Below are positions 24,374-35,874 of a stretch of 64,000 nt of DNA, piece after piece. The notes beneath the pieces were generated by a model, which saw only the letters and a program-made list of their open reading frames with translations, was not told where the DNA came from and ran no database searches. The stretch is taken from positions 33,864,255-33,928,254 of the forward strand of contig OX387193.1 of assembly GCA_947561395.2 (NCBI GenBank), in the 5' to 3' direction. Position numbers and translations under genes: made by a program. The stretch comes from Buxus sempervirens (lineage: Eukaryota; Streptophyta; Magnoliopsida; Buxales; Buxaceae). Position 1 is the first letter of the stretch. Each line of letters starts with the position of its first letter.

Positions 24374-25213
24374 GTCCTAGCCGAAAATTTGGTTCTCCTC
24401 ATGTGGTCCCCTGATGTACCCTACATAAACATGGAAATGACTGCTGATAAGATGGCGTTTCATTCTTTCCAATTTGAAACTGTTAATTTCATACCTGGGG
24501 GGTATCAGGAAAAAGAAGGAAAGTTGACCTGTGCTGAGAAGATGGTCAAGAATGTGCTGGAAAAGTACAACTTTCACCTTGGAAAATGTCTGGGGGTTAA
24601 CCTGCAAGGAAAGATAGAACCGATAAAGGTTAAGAAGATGGTTCATAGAGCAGGATTGGGGTCCAAGCCAAGGAAATGGAGAAGTCAGAAGGAAATAGAA
24701 AACATAAAATTCCCGCACATCAGGGAAACTTTTCCAAAGCTTTCTCACATGATTCAGCTGTCTCCTCCTGAGGATCAGTCCAAACCTCCATACTATAACA
24801 TAAACCCATTCCAGAAACCCAAGTCCTCAACCGTGCAACCATATGTTCCACCTCCACCTCCACAAGCATTGGGTGGGCCTGGGCCACATACAGAACAGGA
24901 GCAAGACTTTTCTGTGGACGTGGGAGCATTCTTTGCCATGACAGAAGGCAACCAAGAAGAAGTAGCAGAGGAGCTACCTTTTATTGATTGGGCTGCAGTA
25001 GAAGTCCCATCTGGGACAAGCCCTACAGAAGAAGCAGGCGATGCAACTCACCCAGTATTGGTGATTTCAGATGCAGACCCTGAACTTGAGGAGCAGGCTT
25101 GTATCCCTGCCCCAGATTCTTTTATTCTGAACAATTGGGAGGAAACTCCCCTTACTTTTGAAGCCGCGTTTGTTTGGCAAACAGACATGGCTTCCAAAAA
25201 AAAACTCCATTAG
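24374..25213 (+). pseudogene. gag-pro: gag-protease of element B, C-terminal part
   Basis: Continues the frame of 7397-10189 once insertion C and one duplication copy are removed. The N-terminal portion completes the protease region (LAENLVLLMWSPDVPY). A degenerate G-patch-like segment follows (GVNLQGKIEPI...RAGLGSKP), as seen between protease and RT in Ogre/Tat elements, and then a Pro/Glu-rich linker. The frame ends with TAG at 25211-25213, three codons after a run of nine A. Confidence 0.8.
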
Positions 25214-25264
25214 TGGAATGCCCTTTCCCTGAAGGTTTTAATGATCCTTCGTCTTCAGGGAAAG
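25196..25264 (+). promoter_or_regulatory. Candidate -1 ribosomal frameshift signal
   Basis: A run of nine A (25196-25204) is read as three AAA codons in the gag-pro frame, with TAG two codons later. The pol frame is -1 relative to it. Eighteen bases downstream lies a perfect 12-bp inverted repeat, CTTTCCCTGAAG (25223-25234) and CTTCAGGGAAAG (25253-25264), with an 18-nt loop. This fits slippery site plus stem-loop; the spacer is longer than usual. Confidence 0.6.
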
Positions 25265-28200
25265 ATTTTGTAGAAGGCTCTCAAAAAACACAAAAAGATT
25301 TTTCAATTTTTTATAGAAAAGATAAAATTTTCAAAAAGGTCCCAACCACTTATGAACCATATAAGCAAACGGAATTGGATCAGGTTGAGTATGACTTCGA
25401 CCTCGAGCTCGACTTTGACCTAATGGGGGTTGAGGAAGAGACCAAGGACGAAGAAGACGACCCCCCAAAAGAAATCACATATCAATTGGAGCGTCATGAA
25501 AAGGGGGTCCAACCCAATATTGAAGAGACCATATCAGTAAACCTAGGGACCGAAGATGACCCAAAAATAGTGAAGATTGGGATGTGTCTATCTGAAGTAT
25601 AGCGAGAAGAAATGATAAGGTTCTTAGCTGATTATGAAGATGTATTTGCATGGTCGTATCGGGATATGCCAGGTTTAGACACGGACATGGTTGTGCACAG
25701 GCTACCCATTCTACCAAATGCCAAGCCAGTTAAGCAGAAACTGAGAAGGTTAAAACCTGAATGGACATTGAAGGTCAAAGATGAAGTGGTTAAGCAATTC
25801 CAAGCTGGGTTCTTAGCAGTCTCCACTTACCCTGAATGGCTTGCAAATATAGTGCCAGTACCAAAGAAGGATGGAAAGGTCAGAATGTGTGTAGACTATA
25901 GAGACTTGAATAAGGCAAGTCCAAAGGATGATTTTCCACTTCCACACATAGACATCTTGGTGGATAACACTGCTGTACATAGTCTGTTCTCATTCATGGA
26001 CGGGTTTTCTGGGTACAATCAAATTAAGATGGCTAAGGAGGACCAAGAAAAAACGGCCTTCATCACACCGTGGGGTACATTCCATTACACTGTCATGCCA
26101 TTTGGGCTTAAGAATGCTTGGGCAACCTACCAACGGGCCATGACAGCCTTATTCCATCATATGATCCATAAGGAGATGGAGGTTTATGTGGATGACATGA
26201 TAGCCAAATCATGTGAAGAAGAAGACCACTTGATCAATTTGAAGAAGGTGTTTGACCGGCTAAGGAAATATAGTCTAAGGCTTAACCCTGCGAAATGCGT
26301 CTTTGGGGCTACATCAGGAAAATTATTGGGCTTTATAGTAAGCAGGAAGGGAATTGAGATTGACCCAGCTAAAGCCAAAGCAATCATTGAAATGCCATCA
26401 CCTAGAACGGAGAAGGAAGTTCGTGGTTTTCTTGGAAGGATTCAGTACATAAGCCGGTTCATAGCACAGCTCACCGCTATCTGTGAACCAATTTTCAAGC
26501 TTCTAAGAAAGAATAACCCGACAATCTGGAATGACGATTGCCAAGAAGCCTTCGACACAATAAAGGAGTATTTATTGAACCCACCTGTGCTAGTACCACC
26601 GACTCCAGGAAGACCATTGATTTTATACTTGTCAGTTTTGGAGACGTCAATGGGGTGTGTCTTGGGATAGCATGACGATACAAGCAGAAAGGAAAGGGCT
26701 ATTTACTACCTAAGCAAGAAATTTACATAATATGAAGCAAAGTACTCTTCTTTAGAAAAGACTTGTTGTGCCTTAGTGTGGGCAACTCAAAGACTGAGGC
26801 ATTATTTCCTTAGTCATTCCACCTTATTGATATCCCGAATGGACCCTTTAAAGTATCTATTTGAGAAACCAGCTTTAACTGGCAGAACAGCAAAGTGGTA
26901 GTTGTTACTCTCTGAATTTGACCTCACCTATATCACGCAGAAAGCCATTAAGGGCCAAACCATTGCTGATCACTTAGCTGCACACCCTTTACCAAAATAC
27001 CAACCTTTGAAGACTAATTTCCCTGATGAGGCAATCCTGTTTACTGAGGAAGAAGAAGGTGAAAGCTCTTGGCAAATGTTTTTTGATGGGGCCGCCAATA
27101 TGAATGGAAATGGAATAGGGGCTGTGTTGATCAAGCCAGATGGGGCACATATCCCGATCGCAGTGAAGCTAAGGTTCCAATGCACAAACAATATAGCAGA
27201 GTATGAAGCATGCATAATTGGGTTGCAAGCTGCCTTAGACCATGAAGTAGAGGAACTTGACGTATATGGGGATTCGAGTCTTATCATCTTCCAAACAACT
27301 GGTGAATGGAAAACCAAGGATCACAAATTGATCCCCTATCACCAGTATTTGGAAGAAATAAGCACCAAATTTACTCGAATTTCCTTCAATTATATGCCAA
27401 GGGCCAAAAATCAGTTTGCGGATGCTCTAACAACATTGGCTTCAATGGTCAGTATGCCAGAAGGTGTTGATATTAGACCATTGGAAATTGAAGTCAGAGA
27501 TGAACCAGCTTATTGTCTTGTTCTAGAAGAAACCCCAGAAGAAGAAGTACCATGGTTTCAAGATATTAAGAACTTCCTAAATGATCGGAGTTTGCCAGAA
27601 AATGTCACTTCTACAGAGAAAAGAACAATACAGAGGTTGGCAGGACAGTTCTTACTAAGTGGTGGTCAGTTGTACAAAAGATCACACAATGATATACTAC
27701 TTAGATGTGTTGCAAAGACCGAATCAGAAAGGTTAGTTGAAACGGTACATGGAGGAGTGTGTGCACCCCATATGAATGGGCACATGCTTGCCAAGAAGAT
27801 TCTGCGATTGGGATATTACTGATCGACTATGGAGCATGATTGCTATATACATGTCAAAAGGTGTCATTTATGCCAAGTGTATGCGGATAACAAGAATGCA
27901 CCCCCAAGTGAATTACACAACATGACATCTCCGTGGCCCTTCTCCATGTGGGGTATAGACGTCATTGGGATGATCTCTCCAAAGGCATCAAATGGACACA
28001 GGTTTATACTTGTAGCAATTGATTACTTCACCAAGTGGGTAGAGGCAGCTTCATATGCAAACATTACAAGTAGCCAGGTTTTGAAATTCTTGAAGCACAA
28101 TATCATTTGTCGCTACGGTTTGCCAAGTGCCATAGTATCAGACAATGCTTCAAACCTTAAGAACAAGGACACGAGAAAGATGTGTGAATAGTTTCAGATT

Positions 28201-28800
28201 ACCCACCACAAGTCAGCTCCGTATAGACCAAAGATGAATGGGGCAGTGGAAGCAGCAAATAAGAATATAAAGAAGATCATTCAGAAGATGGTAGTGAGTT
28301 TTAAAGATTGGCATGAAATGCTGCCACTTGCTCTACATGCTTACAGAACCTCAATCCGGACTTCTACAGGGGCAACCCCGTACTCTTTAGTATATGGAAT
28401 GGAAGCAGTTTTACCAGTGGAAGTGGAAATACCTTCACTAAGAGTGCTAATGGAAGCTGAATTAGAAGAAGCTGAATGGATACAATCAAGACATGATCAA
28501 CTCAATCTAATAGAGGAAAAGCGATTAAAGGCGCTTTGTCATGGCCAATTGTATCAGAAGAGAATGGCCAGGGCTTACAATAAGAAGGTGAAGCCCAGAA
28601 CTTTCCAAGAAGGAAATTTAGTATTGAAGAAAATTTTACCCTTTTTGGAAGATCCTCGTGGAAAATTCAAACCAAATTGGGAAGGACCTTACGTTGTCAA
28701 GAAGGTCCTATCAGGGGGTGCTCTCATCTTAATGAAAATGGATGGGAAGGATTTTCCTGAGCCAATTAACTCTGATGCAGTAAAGAGATATTTTCCATGA
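25204..28800 (+). pseudogene. pol: pol of Tat element B (RT, RNase H, archaeal-type RNase H, integrase)
   Basis: A single frame over 3.6 kb. Reverse transcriptase lies at about 25610-26450 (MCVDYRDLNKASPKDDFPLP, YVDD at about 26186). Ty3-type RNase H remnants lie at about 26630-26960. A second, archaeal-type RNase H follows at about 27060-27460 (MFFDGAANMNGNG, EYEACIIGL, VYGDSS), a hallmark of the Tat lineage. Integrase at about 27700-28500 shows the HHCC zinc finger (HVKRCHLCQ), the GID and SDN acidic motifs and the Glu in GAVEAANKN. Six in-frame stops and no indels: TAG 25600, TAG 26668, TAA 26728, TAG 26899, TGA 27820, TAG 28189. The final stop is TGA at 28798. Confidence 0.95.
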
Positions 28801-29754
28801 ATGAATATTACTAGGAAATGATCTGAGGCCATTTTTCCTTATATCCCAAAATTTTCATCCCTAGTCAAGTCAATTTGAGCATGTTCGTCTTTTTTGTTAA
28901 ACCTAAACTGGACTTACAGTCTTATACTGGGGCAAGGCCAATAAGGGCAAAGCCAATAGGGGCAAAAAGAAAAAAAAATGAGAAAAAAAGAGAAAAAAAT
29001 AGGGGCAAATGAAAGCCAAATACAAAAGAAGGGGAATGGGATTGAATTCACCATGACTGTAAGTCCGGTTGACCCATTTTTCACACTTAGAAAATTTTGA
29101 GCCTTTAATACCTTTTCTTTCATAAACCGAGCTTAGCCTTTGTTTCGTCCTATTATTAAGCCCTCGGTGATTTTAGTATATTCATTCAACTTTCAAAGTA
29201 AAATTGGCGATGACGGAATGCAGAAGCCGACCCTAGTGAAAACCGTAATTGGCACTAGGGGCAATAAGGGCAAAAAGAAAAAAACAGAAAAAGAAAAAAA
29301 AAGAGAAAAAAAAGAAAAAAAAATCAAAGGTTGAGTTGATCATGTGGTCTAAATTTAATCAGCATGAGCACTGGAAACTGATCAGATTAGCAGGGTCAAT
29401 CATGAAGGTAAAACCATTAGGGGATGATTCTAAAGGTCACGGGGTAGACGGATTTGGTCTCTCCCTATTGCTTGGACTACCCTTTTTATTATCCAACCTG
29501 ATTTAATTCCTTTAATTATATGTGATTAAGTGTTTTGGATCAGCTTTCAAAAATAAATAAATAAAAGAAAAAAAAAACTATACTTTGGCCAGTGATGAGA
29601 AATCAAATACTTTTTCATAAAACTTCTGTTTTTACAAGCATCTGAGAATTCTGAGGCCAATAATATAAAACCTATTTTTGAATTAAATCTATTGTCTTTC
29701 CACTAATGGAGTTTGCTTTTGTATAAAAGTATGAAAAAAAAAAGATAAAAGAAT
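28801..29754 (+). other. Spacer between pol and aORF in element B
   Basis: Non-coding. Purine-rich stretches with repeated GGGGCAA motifs (28929-29020, 29257-29330) are flanked by an inverted repeat: ACTGGACTTACAGTC near 28907-28921 against GACTGTAAGTCCGGTT at 29055-29070. The box AGCCTTTGTTTCGTCC near 29133 recurs in D and E. Confidence 0.6.
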
Positions 29755-31594
29755 CTAATCCCTACTCCCTAACTGCTCCTCAAGCTCCCTAATCCTAGCT
29801 GCCTGAGTTGCAATGATTCCAGAAGCTCCCTCTGCATCAGGATCACTCAAAAAGGAGATGACCTCATCTGAAAAAGAATGCTTGATCTTCAACGCCCTAA
29901 GGTCGGCCAAGGAATCCTGATATTTCTTCCGCATCACTCGGACTTCAAAGCGACGAGCTTGCCTTTGTTCTTCAAGTTTCTTCTCCATGGCAATACGGCC
30001 AGACTTCTGCTCTTCAAGTTTCCTCTCCAGATCAATGACTTTTATCCTAAGTTCTTGAGCCTCCCGTACCCATATTTGTTGAAGCCGCTTATGGGTTGCC
30101 CTTTCAGACTCCAGAATGTCCTCATAGGTAGGAGGAAGAACTGTAGGAGGATCCTCTGGTACTGGGGCATGACTCTGCACCTGCTCTTTGATCCAAAAGT
30201 GATAGTCCTTCACATGGAACTCAGAAAAGACAGGACCCCGCAGAAAGCGAACATAGGACCACTCATTCATTAATTGAGCATTTAGCCCCATGGTGGCTGA
30301 TGTAAGTGGTCCTACAAGGCTCTCATAGCCAGTTGGGATCATAATTCCCTAGGTCGCTCCAAATTGCCGAAGAACGCTCAAAGGAAGATAGAGAACAGCA
30401 GATTTCAAGCCTGCCAGGCCCAGAAAGCTCCTATCTCTGAAGCTGATCACTGTCTCTGGATTGGGTTGATAAGTGCCAGGCCATCTCACTTGATCATCCT
30501 GGAGAGTACCGAAGAAAGTGAACCATCCCCGCTTGCCGCCTTGGATATTAGGACAACCCCTGTGGCTCATCAGAACAGGAACTTTCAACTTTGGAAAGAA
30601 ACGGCGAGTTATCTCTTCAACTTGGCTCAGGTGGTCAAGCAACCAAAGCTGCAGAAAAGGGGAGAATTTCAATTTATGTCAGAAAGAAAAAAAGAAAGAG
30701 AAAAAAAGAAAAAAAAAAGGAAAAAAAAAAGAAGAAAAAAGAAAAAAAAAGAGAAAAAAAAGAAGGAAAAGAAAAAGAGAAGAAGAAGAAGAAAAGAAAA
30801 AAAAGAAAAAAATATATATATATATGTATATTTTTTACCTGTAGGATAGGGGCGCAGGCAAGGAAGCGCTTCTTCTTTCTGAAATAACAGTCAGTAAGGG
30901 CCTGGTATATCTCTACTAAGATCATAGGGGCCAACCTCTCTCGTTCCCTAACTTGGCAGATAACTGAGATGAGAGCCAAGTCAACCTGGTCATCACCCCG
31001 TGGAAAAAGCAGCTGGTTGACCACTACCAAAGTCAAAGCATTAAACCTGGCATCCTTGTCCCCACTCCTTAGAAGTTTTTCAGTCAAAAAGGTCTTGGAC
31101 AAGGTCAGTAGGGTATCAGAATTCCCTAAGTCTTTTTTCCCTATACCCAAGAATGTAGAGGCCTCCTTTTTGTAACTAGGCTTTAGGGGCGGGTTCACAA
31201 CTTTTTCAGAAAATTTTAACCCAAGGATGGTCTCAATTTCTTCTATGGTAGGAGTCATCTCTTTGTCATCAAAACGGAAGAGATTCAGTTTAGGAACCCA
31301 GTGTCCAATCAAAGCTTCAATGATTTCCCACTTGAAGAGAATTTTAGGGATGTGTAGGATATGCCCTAAGTGGATGGAATCCCAACGAATCTCCTCGTCA
31401 AGGGTCATGGAGTTAACCCATCTGTCATAGAAAGAATCTACCACGTTATACCTGGTGAGATTAGGAGGTTTGGATCTAACATGTTGTCTTACAGAAGGAG
31501 ATTTAACGACAGAAGAGAACGGTGCAGGGGAAGCCATGGAAGCGCCAAAGAAGCCAAGGAAAGCGAGAAAAGACGTGCTCAGGGAGTTTTCCAA
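29755..31594 (-). pseudogene. Antisense gene (aORF) of element B, one intron, one nonsense codon
   Basis: Gene opposite to gag-pol, where Tat elements carry extra antisense ORFs. Exon 1 runs 31594-30839 (252 codons), exon 2 30648-29755. The intron 30838-30649 (190 bp) starts CAG then GTAAAA, is very T-rich and ends TTTTCTGCAG; splicing keeps the frame. The first half (YDRWVNSM, ETILGLKF, LLRSGD) resembles plant mobile-domain/DUF7745-like proteins, recognised by general pattern only. The C-terminus is a coiled coil. An in-frame TAG at 30349-30351 breaks it. An alternative start, MASPAPF at 31537, fits a TATA box at about 31630 better, giving a leader of about 65 nt rather than about 10 nt. Confidence 0.75.
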
Positions 31595-31628
31595 CTATTA
31601 AAAGTGTCACAATGACGTTCCCTATGAG

Positions 31629-31800
31629 TTTATATAGAAAAAATCGTAAGGCAGTAAAATCCGTAATTATAATACGGGCATAGTGCGCCCGTATAGGAAA
31701 TACGGACACCCTTGACCGTGAAAACTTCACGGGCAGAGTGCGCCCGTATTAACTTTACGGGCACGGCTTGCTCGTAGACTAAGTACGGTTCCTTCAAAAA
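31629..31800 (-). promoter_or_regulatory. aORF promoter with palindrome cluster
   Basis: On the minus strand TATATAAA (31629-31636) is preceded by palindromes: ATACGGGC/GCCCGTAT around a 7-nt loop, CCGTAT/ATACGG, CCGTGAA/TTCACGG and GCCCGTA/TACGGGC. The same motif type lies upstream of the LTR TATA boxes in B and D. Confidence 0.6.
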
Positions 31801-32052
31801 ATGCAAAAAAATGGGAATTTTTAATTTCCTTGTTTCCCTAGGCTTCACCTGTCCCTGCTTTAACATTCATCATGTAATAAGAACTGAAAAGGAAGAAGGA
31901 AAGAGCACAAATGAATAAAAATCAAACTTCTTTTATATATATGAATGTGTACATCTGTTTGTCAAAATACATATACATCAAAAATCCTAATCTACTGTGC
32001 CTACGCAGGTCCACCCCTACGGCCACGGCCACGTCCTCTGCCTCGACCACGG
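31801..32052. other. Spacer with end of an RG-rich ORF
   Basis: Mostly AT-rich spacer. At 32001-32052 the minus strand encodes the last 16 codons of a protein ending in repeated Arg-Gly, then TAG. It is cut at 32052 by the LTR of element E. The source protein is unknown; it could be a second antisense gene of B or older sequence. Confidence 0.4.
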
Positions 32053-33117
32053 TGTGCGCACCCGATTTCAGTCGCACGACGAGGCGCACGCAAAACGATG
32101 CGTGCCTCGGGGTTTGTTTGGAGTCGCCACTGCCTGATGGGGTGCAGGCAGACACCTGGGTGCCTAAGTTTGTCTATTAAGGCTTGTCTGCGGCTTGAGA
32201 TTCTAAGTAGGTTCTCGGTTGCGGTCTGGGGAAGTCCGTAGACACCCCAGTCCACCCCGTCAAGTGACGGGTCCCATACGTTTCCTTGGTTTGAGTCAAT
32301 TCTGGTCTCTCACTCACCCGATTCCTATTCCAGCATGCACACTTGTTTAAGTCTGGCGGGACCGCCAAAGTGATGCGGGTCCCTTTACTTGATTTTATCT
32401 TTTTAGCTTTAAAGTGAGACGAGTCTGAGTGGGCGGGCCCCGTTGGAAGGCCCGTGGAGTCCTTGGTGGGCTTGGTTGAGCCCACGTGTCCCTTGTGGGC
32501 CTCAGTCTAGCCTGAGAGGCCCTTTGGGCTTTGGTTCAAATGAATTAATTTTACTTTAAGGTTTAAGTTGGATTATTTAAATGGATTTCATGCCAAAAGT
32601 GGGCCGGGACTGTTTGTGGGCCCTTGAGTGGGCCACACAGTCGGTTGCCAAGTGATTTTGATTTATCTTTCTTATCTGTGCCAAAATGGGCCAAGCATTG
32701 GGCTTGGGGCCCTTTACCTGGGCTCGGGCTTGGAAGCCCAAGACTTTCTGAGATAGGGTTTGGAAACCCTAGCCTTGGTTGGTTAATGGGCTTAGTGGGC
32801 CCGATAGGCCCTGCCCTTTGCCTCGGCCAAACCATATCTAAGTCTAGATCAACATACTTCAAAATTGGGCTTGGGTGGGCCTCCAATGGTGTGGCCCACT
32901 CAAATGGATTGATTTTATCTTTATTTAACAAAAGGAGTTTGTCGGGCTTGGTGGGCCCCGTTGGAAGGCCCACCGGGAATTAATTTGGACCGGGTGTCCA
33001 AGGCCCATCTTGGGTTTCCGAGTGACCCGGAAACCCTTCTGGTTCGACTGGTTTGATCAAATGAACCAAAAAAATCAACACAATATCTCAAAATAGCAAA
33101 AAGGGGAATCTGGCAGT

Positions 33118-33222
33118 GTAGCCGGCTTGAGATGCCGGCTACGCACACAGGACGGTGTATCCGGCATTCTTCGCCGGTTACAAACAGATCTCTGTTGATC
33201 CGGCCTGAGTTGCTGGATCAAC
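33118..33222 (-). repeat. Three CCGGC-core hairpins in LTR E
   Basis: GTAGCCGGC/GCCGGCTAC (perfect 9 bp), TGTATCCGGC/GCCGGTTACA (10 bp, one mismatch) and GTTGATCCGGC/GCTGGATCAAC (11 bp, one G-T). Each has a 7-nt loop and they sit in direct succession. Confidence 0.75.
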
Positions 33223-34629
33223 ATAAAAAATCCATTTTTTGGATTTTTCCAATGGGGTTGGTTTCTTGGGCTCCTTGGGGTGTTTCAGGGGTTGTGTGGG
33301 CTCCTGTGTGAGCCCACAGTGGTTCGGAGAAGAGCCACCTTGCTTCTTCTTTGAGGCTCTTCAAGCCAAACTAGAGGGAAAGTGGGGGCTTCCCCTCCTT
33401 CTTTCTCTTGCAATGGGACCAGCACCTAAACGGGGATCAAGCTTCCCTGTTTTGGGTATCTCATGCTCAAAAAGAGACAACCATGGTACACAAATTAAAT
33501 AGCCAAACAATATGAGACATGCTTTAATAGGTAGGTTTCATATCAAGATATGTGAGTGCATGTTATTGTGCTTAAAAAGTGTAGAAAACAGATTTTATAA
33601 TGGCATACCCAGAAAACCTAAACATGCTATTGACATGAGAACAAGTAAATGAGCAAGTGGGACGAATAGTAAACCAAGTAGAGTAACTCCATGGAGCCGA
33701 AATCAGCAACTTGATGGGGTGAAGACATCGTGATCAAACATGCAAAATAACTAGCAAAAATGATATACTTGTATGGTTTAAAAGTAACAACATATATGCT
33801 CCATATAGAGATAGATCCGCACATCCGCAAAAGTGACAATCTAATCATATAAAAATAAAAATAAAATAAAAACGTACCTAGCATGCATCACATGTTGTCC
33901 TAACTTACCCACTTAGTTTAAGAATACAATATCCAAGGAAGGGAAAAGAAGGGGGTTTACTTGGGGGATACATTAGACTTGCATTAGAGGAACATACTCC
34001 TCCTTTAAGTGGAAAGAAACCACTAACAATACAACGGCTTTACACTAAAAAAAATACAGCAAACCTACAATGACCTTTAGACCATTTAGATCAACTAAGG
34101 AGTCCCCTCCTCCTCACTTTAAACTAATGGGAACTTACCTTCCTTACCTTAGAAGAGTGATGATCCATAAAAGACATGAAGAGGTAATAATACAAGAGGA
34201 AAACATCCATAACATGCACAAACAGAATATTATAGCATCTTTGAGGACTCACATGCTCCGAATGAACTCATATTTACATATGTTAAACAACATGGCCCAA
34301 GAAAGCTCACCTTGGGTTTCGACCCCTTGTAGAGGATGTGTGGAGCCTCCTTGGAGCTAGGACCAAGGCTGGACCCTCTCTTGGCACCACCAATAGCAAA
34401 CCTTCCCCCTTTGCTTGAGTGAGAGTGGAGAAGAAGAAGAAAAAAGTGGTAGATGGAGCAAGGTGAGGTGCTTGGGAGAGATGAGAGAGCTTGGGAGAGA
34501 TGGGAGAGAGGTTGGAGCTCTTGGAGAAGAAGAATGGTGGGAGATGAAAAGTGTGCTCAAAAATGAGAGAGCCCCCATACGTATGTGGCTTTGGGGGGTT
34601 TTATTATGTGGCATGAAGGATGGGCATGC

Positions 34630-34653
34630 ATGCATGGGGGGGGGGGGGGGGGA

Positions 34654-34693
<40 letters not shown>

Positions 34694-34875
34694 TGCTTAT
34701 GCATGATGCATGATGCATGGGGGGGTGCATAGGGGACATGGATTTATGAAGGAGAGAGAGAGAGAGAGATGTATGATGCTATGATGCATGATACATGGGG
34801 GGTGCATGCATAGGGAACATTAATCATGAGAGGGAGAGAGAGAGAGATGAGATGAGATGCATACATGGATGCTCA

Positions 34876-34919
<44 letters not shown>

Positions 34920-35000
34920 GTTTGCATGATGGTATGATGTATGGGGGGATGCATAGGGGACATGGATTTATGAAGGAGAGAGAGAGAGAGAAAAAGATGT
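34630..35000. repeat. G-run and GA microsatellites
   Basis: A long poly-G run near 34637 is followed by (GA)n tracts at about 34651-34689, 34753-34769, 34829-34846, 34879-34917 and 34975-34991, with repeated ATGATGCATG-type spacers. Confidence 0.9.
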
Positions 35001-35234
35001 GGTGGGGAATTAAACATGTGGGGTGATTTTCTTAGAAATTGCAAATTGGTCCTTGAGCTATTTTCTCATCAACTTGATATTCACAGATTCGTCCCCAGAT
35101 AATTACAGATATGCCATCAGATATTTTTGACTGTCCTGATTATTTACGGATTTGCCCCCAGACACCTTTTTCTGCTATTTTCTCTACTGTCTTTGCCATG
35201 TGGGCAGTTTTTAGGGTTTCTTGTTTTGCTCATA

Positions 35235-35760
35235 ACTTATTATCCGGGACTCCGATTCGAGCAAACTCAATTGCATTGGAATCGTATCAGGATGACCTGT
35301 CCATTGGGACAAGTTTGGGCAGCTGTTCTGGGGTTTAGCAGAAAGTCAATTTCTGCTCCCCTCAAGTTTGACCGGCTCATAGATCCTTCATCCGGACTCC
35401 GATTTGGGCAAACTCAGTTGCGTCAGAATCGTATTGGAGCCCTCTATCCAATGACATAGGGGTAGGCATCTGGATCGGGTTTTAGCAGAAAGTCAACTTT
35501 CGGCTCTGCTCAAGTTTGACCGCCCGCAGAACCTTCATCCGGACTCCGATTCCTGCAAACTCAGTTGCGTTGGAACCGTGTCGAGATTCTCTATCCAATT
35601 GTATAGAGCAAGGTACTTGGCACGGAATTCGAGGAAAAGTGAACTCTCAGCTCTTCCTTAAGTTTGACCGCCCGCAGAACCTTCATCCGGACTCCGATTC
35701 CTGCAAACTCAGTTGCATTGGAACCGTGTCGAGATTCTCTATCCAATGAGATAAAGCAAG
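35235..35760 (-). repeat. U3 direct repeats of LTR E
   Basis: Four tandem copies of about 140-160 bp, recognisable by ATCCGGACTCCGATT and CAAACTCAGTTGC (near 35241, 35390, 35530 and 35688). They lie at the sense 5' end of the LTR, where enhancers usually sit. Confidence 0.8.
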
Positions 35761-35874
35761 GTGGCCAAATTTTATTTGATCAAAAAGTCAACTTTTCACC
35801 CCTTAGGGTTTGACTTTCTGTCCAGGGTTTGCATTTCTGGCTTTTCCAGGAGAGCAAAAATGAGGTGCTTACAG

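Larger units (their letters stand above)
32053..35874 (-). mobile_element. 3' LTR of Tat-like element E
   Basis: On the minus strand it starts TGTAAGCACCTC and ends GGGTGCGCACA (3822 bp). A polypurine tract directly flanks the right end at 35875, which fixes orientation. The U5 shares GTGGCGACTC, about 75 nt from the LTR end, with B and D. The interior holds GC-rich sequence (32240-33230), a cluster of three hairpins (33118-33222), GA microsatellites (34650-35000) and four direct repeats in U3 (35235-35760). No coding sequence is seen. No PBS lies at the left end, as expected for a 3' LTR. Confidence 0.75.

Noticed and set aside
30364..30887. Lys-rich ORFs on the + strand around 30680-30830
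   Set aside because: They are the reverse of the T-rich aORF intron; low complexity, no start context, not conserved.
32237..32260. GTAGACACCCCAG as a start of the missing 3' LTR of B
   Set aside because: Only about 12 bases match the LTR start; the following sequence does not match LTR B, and this region aligns better with the U5 of LTR E.
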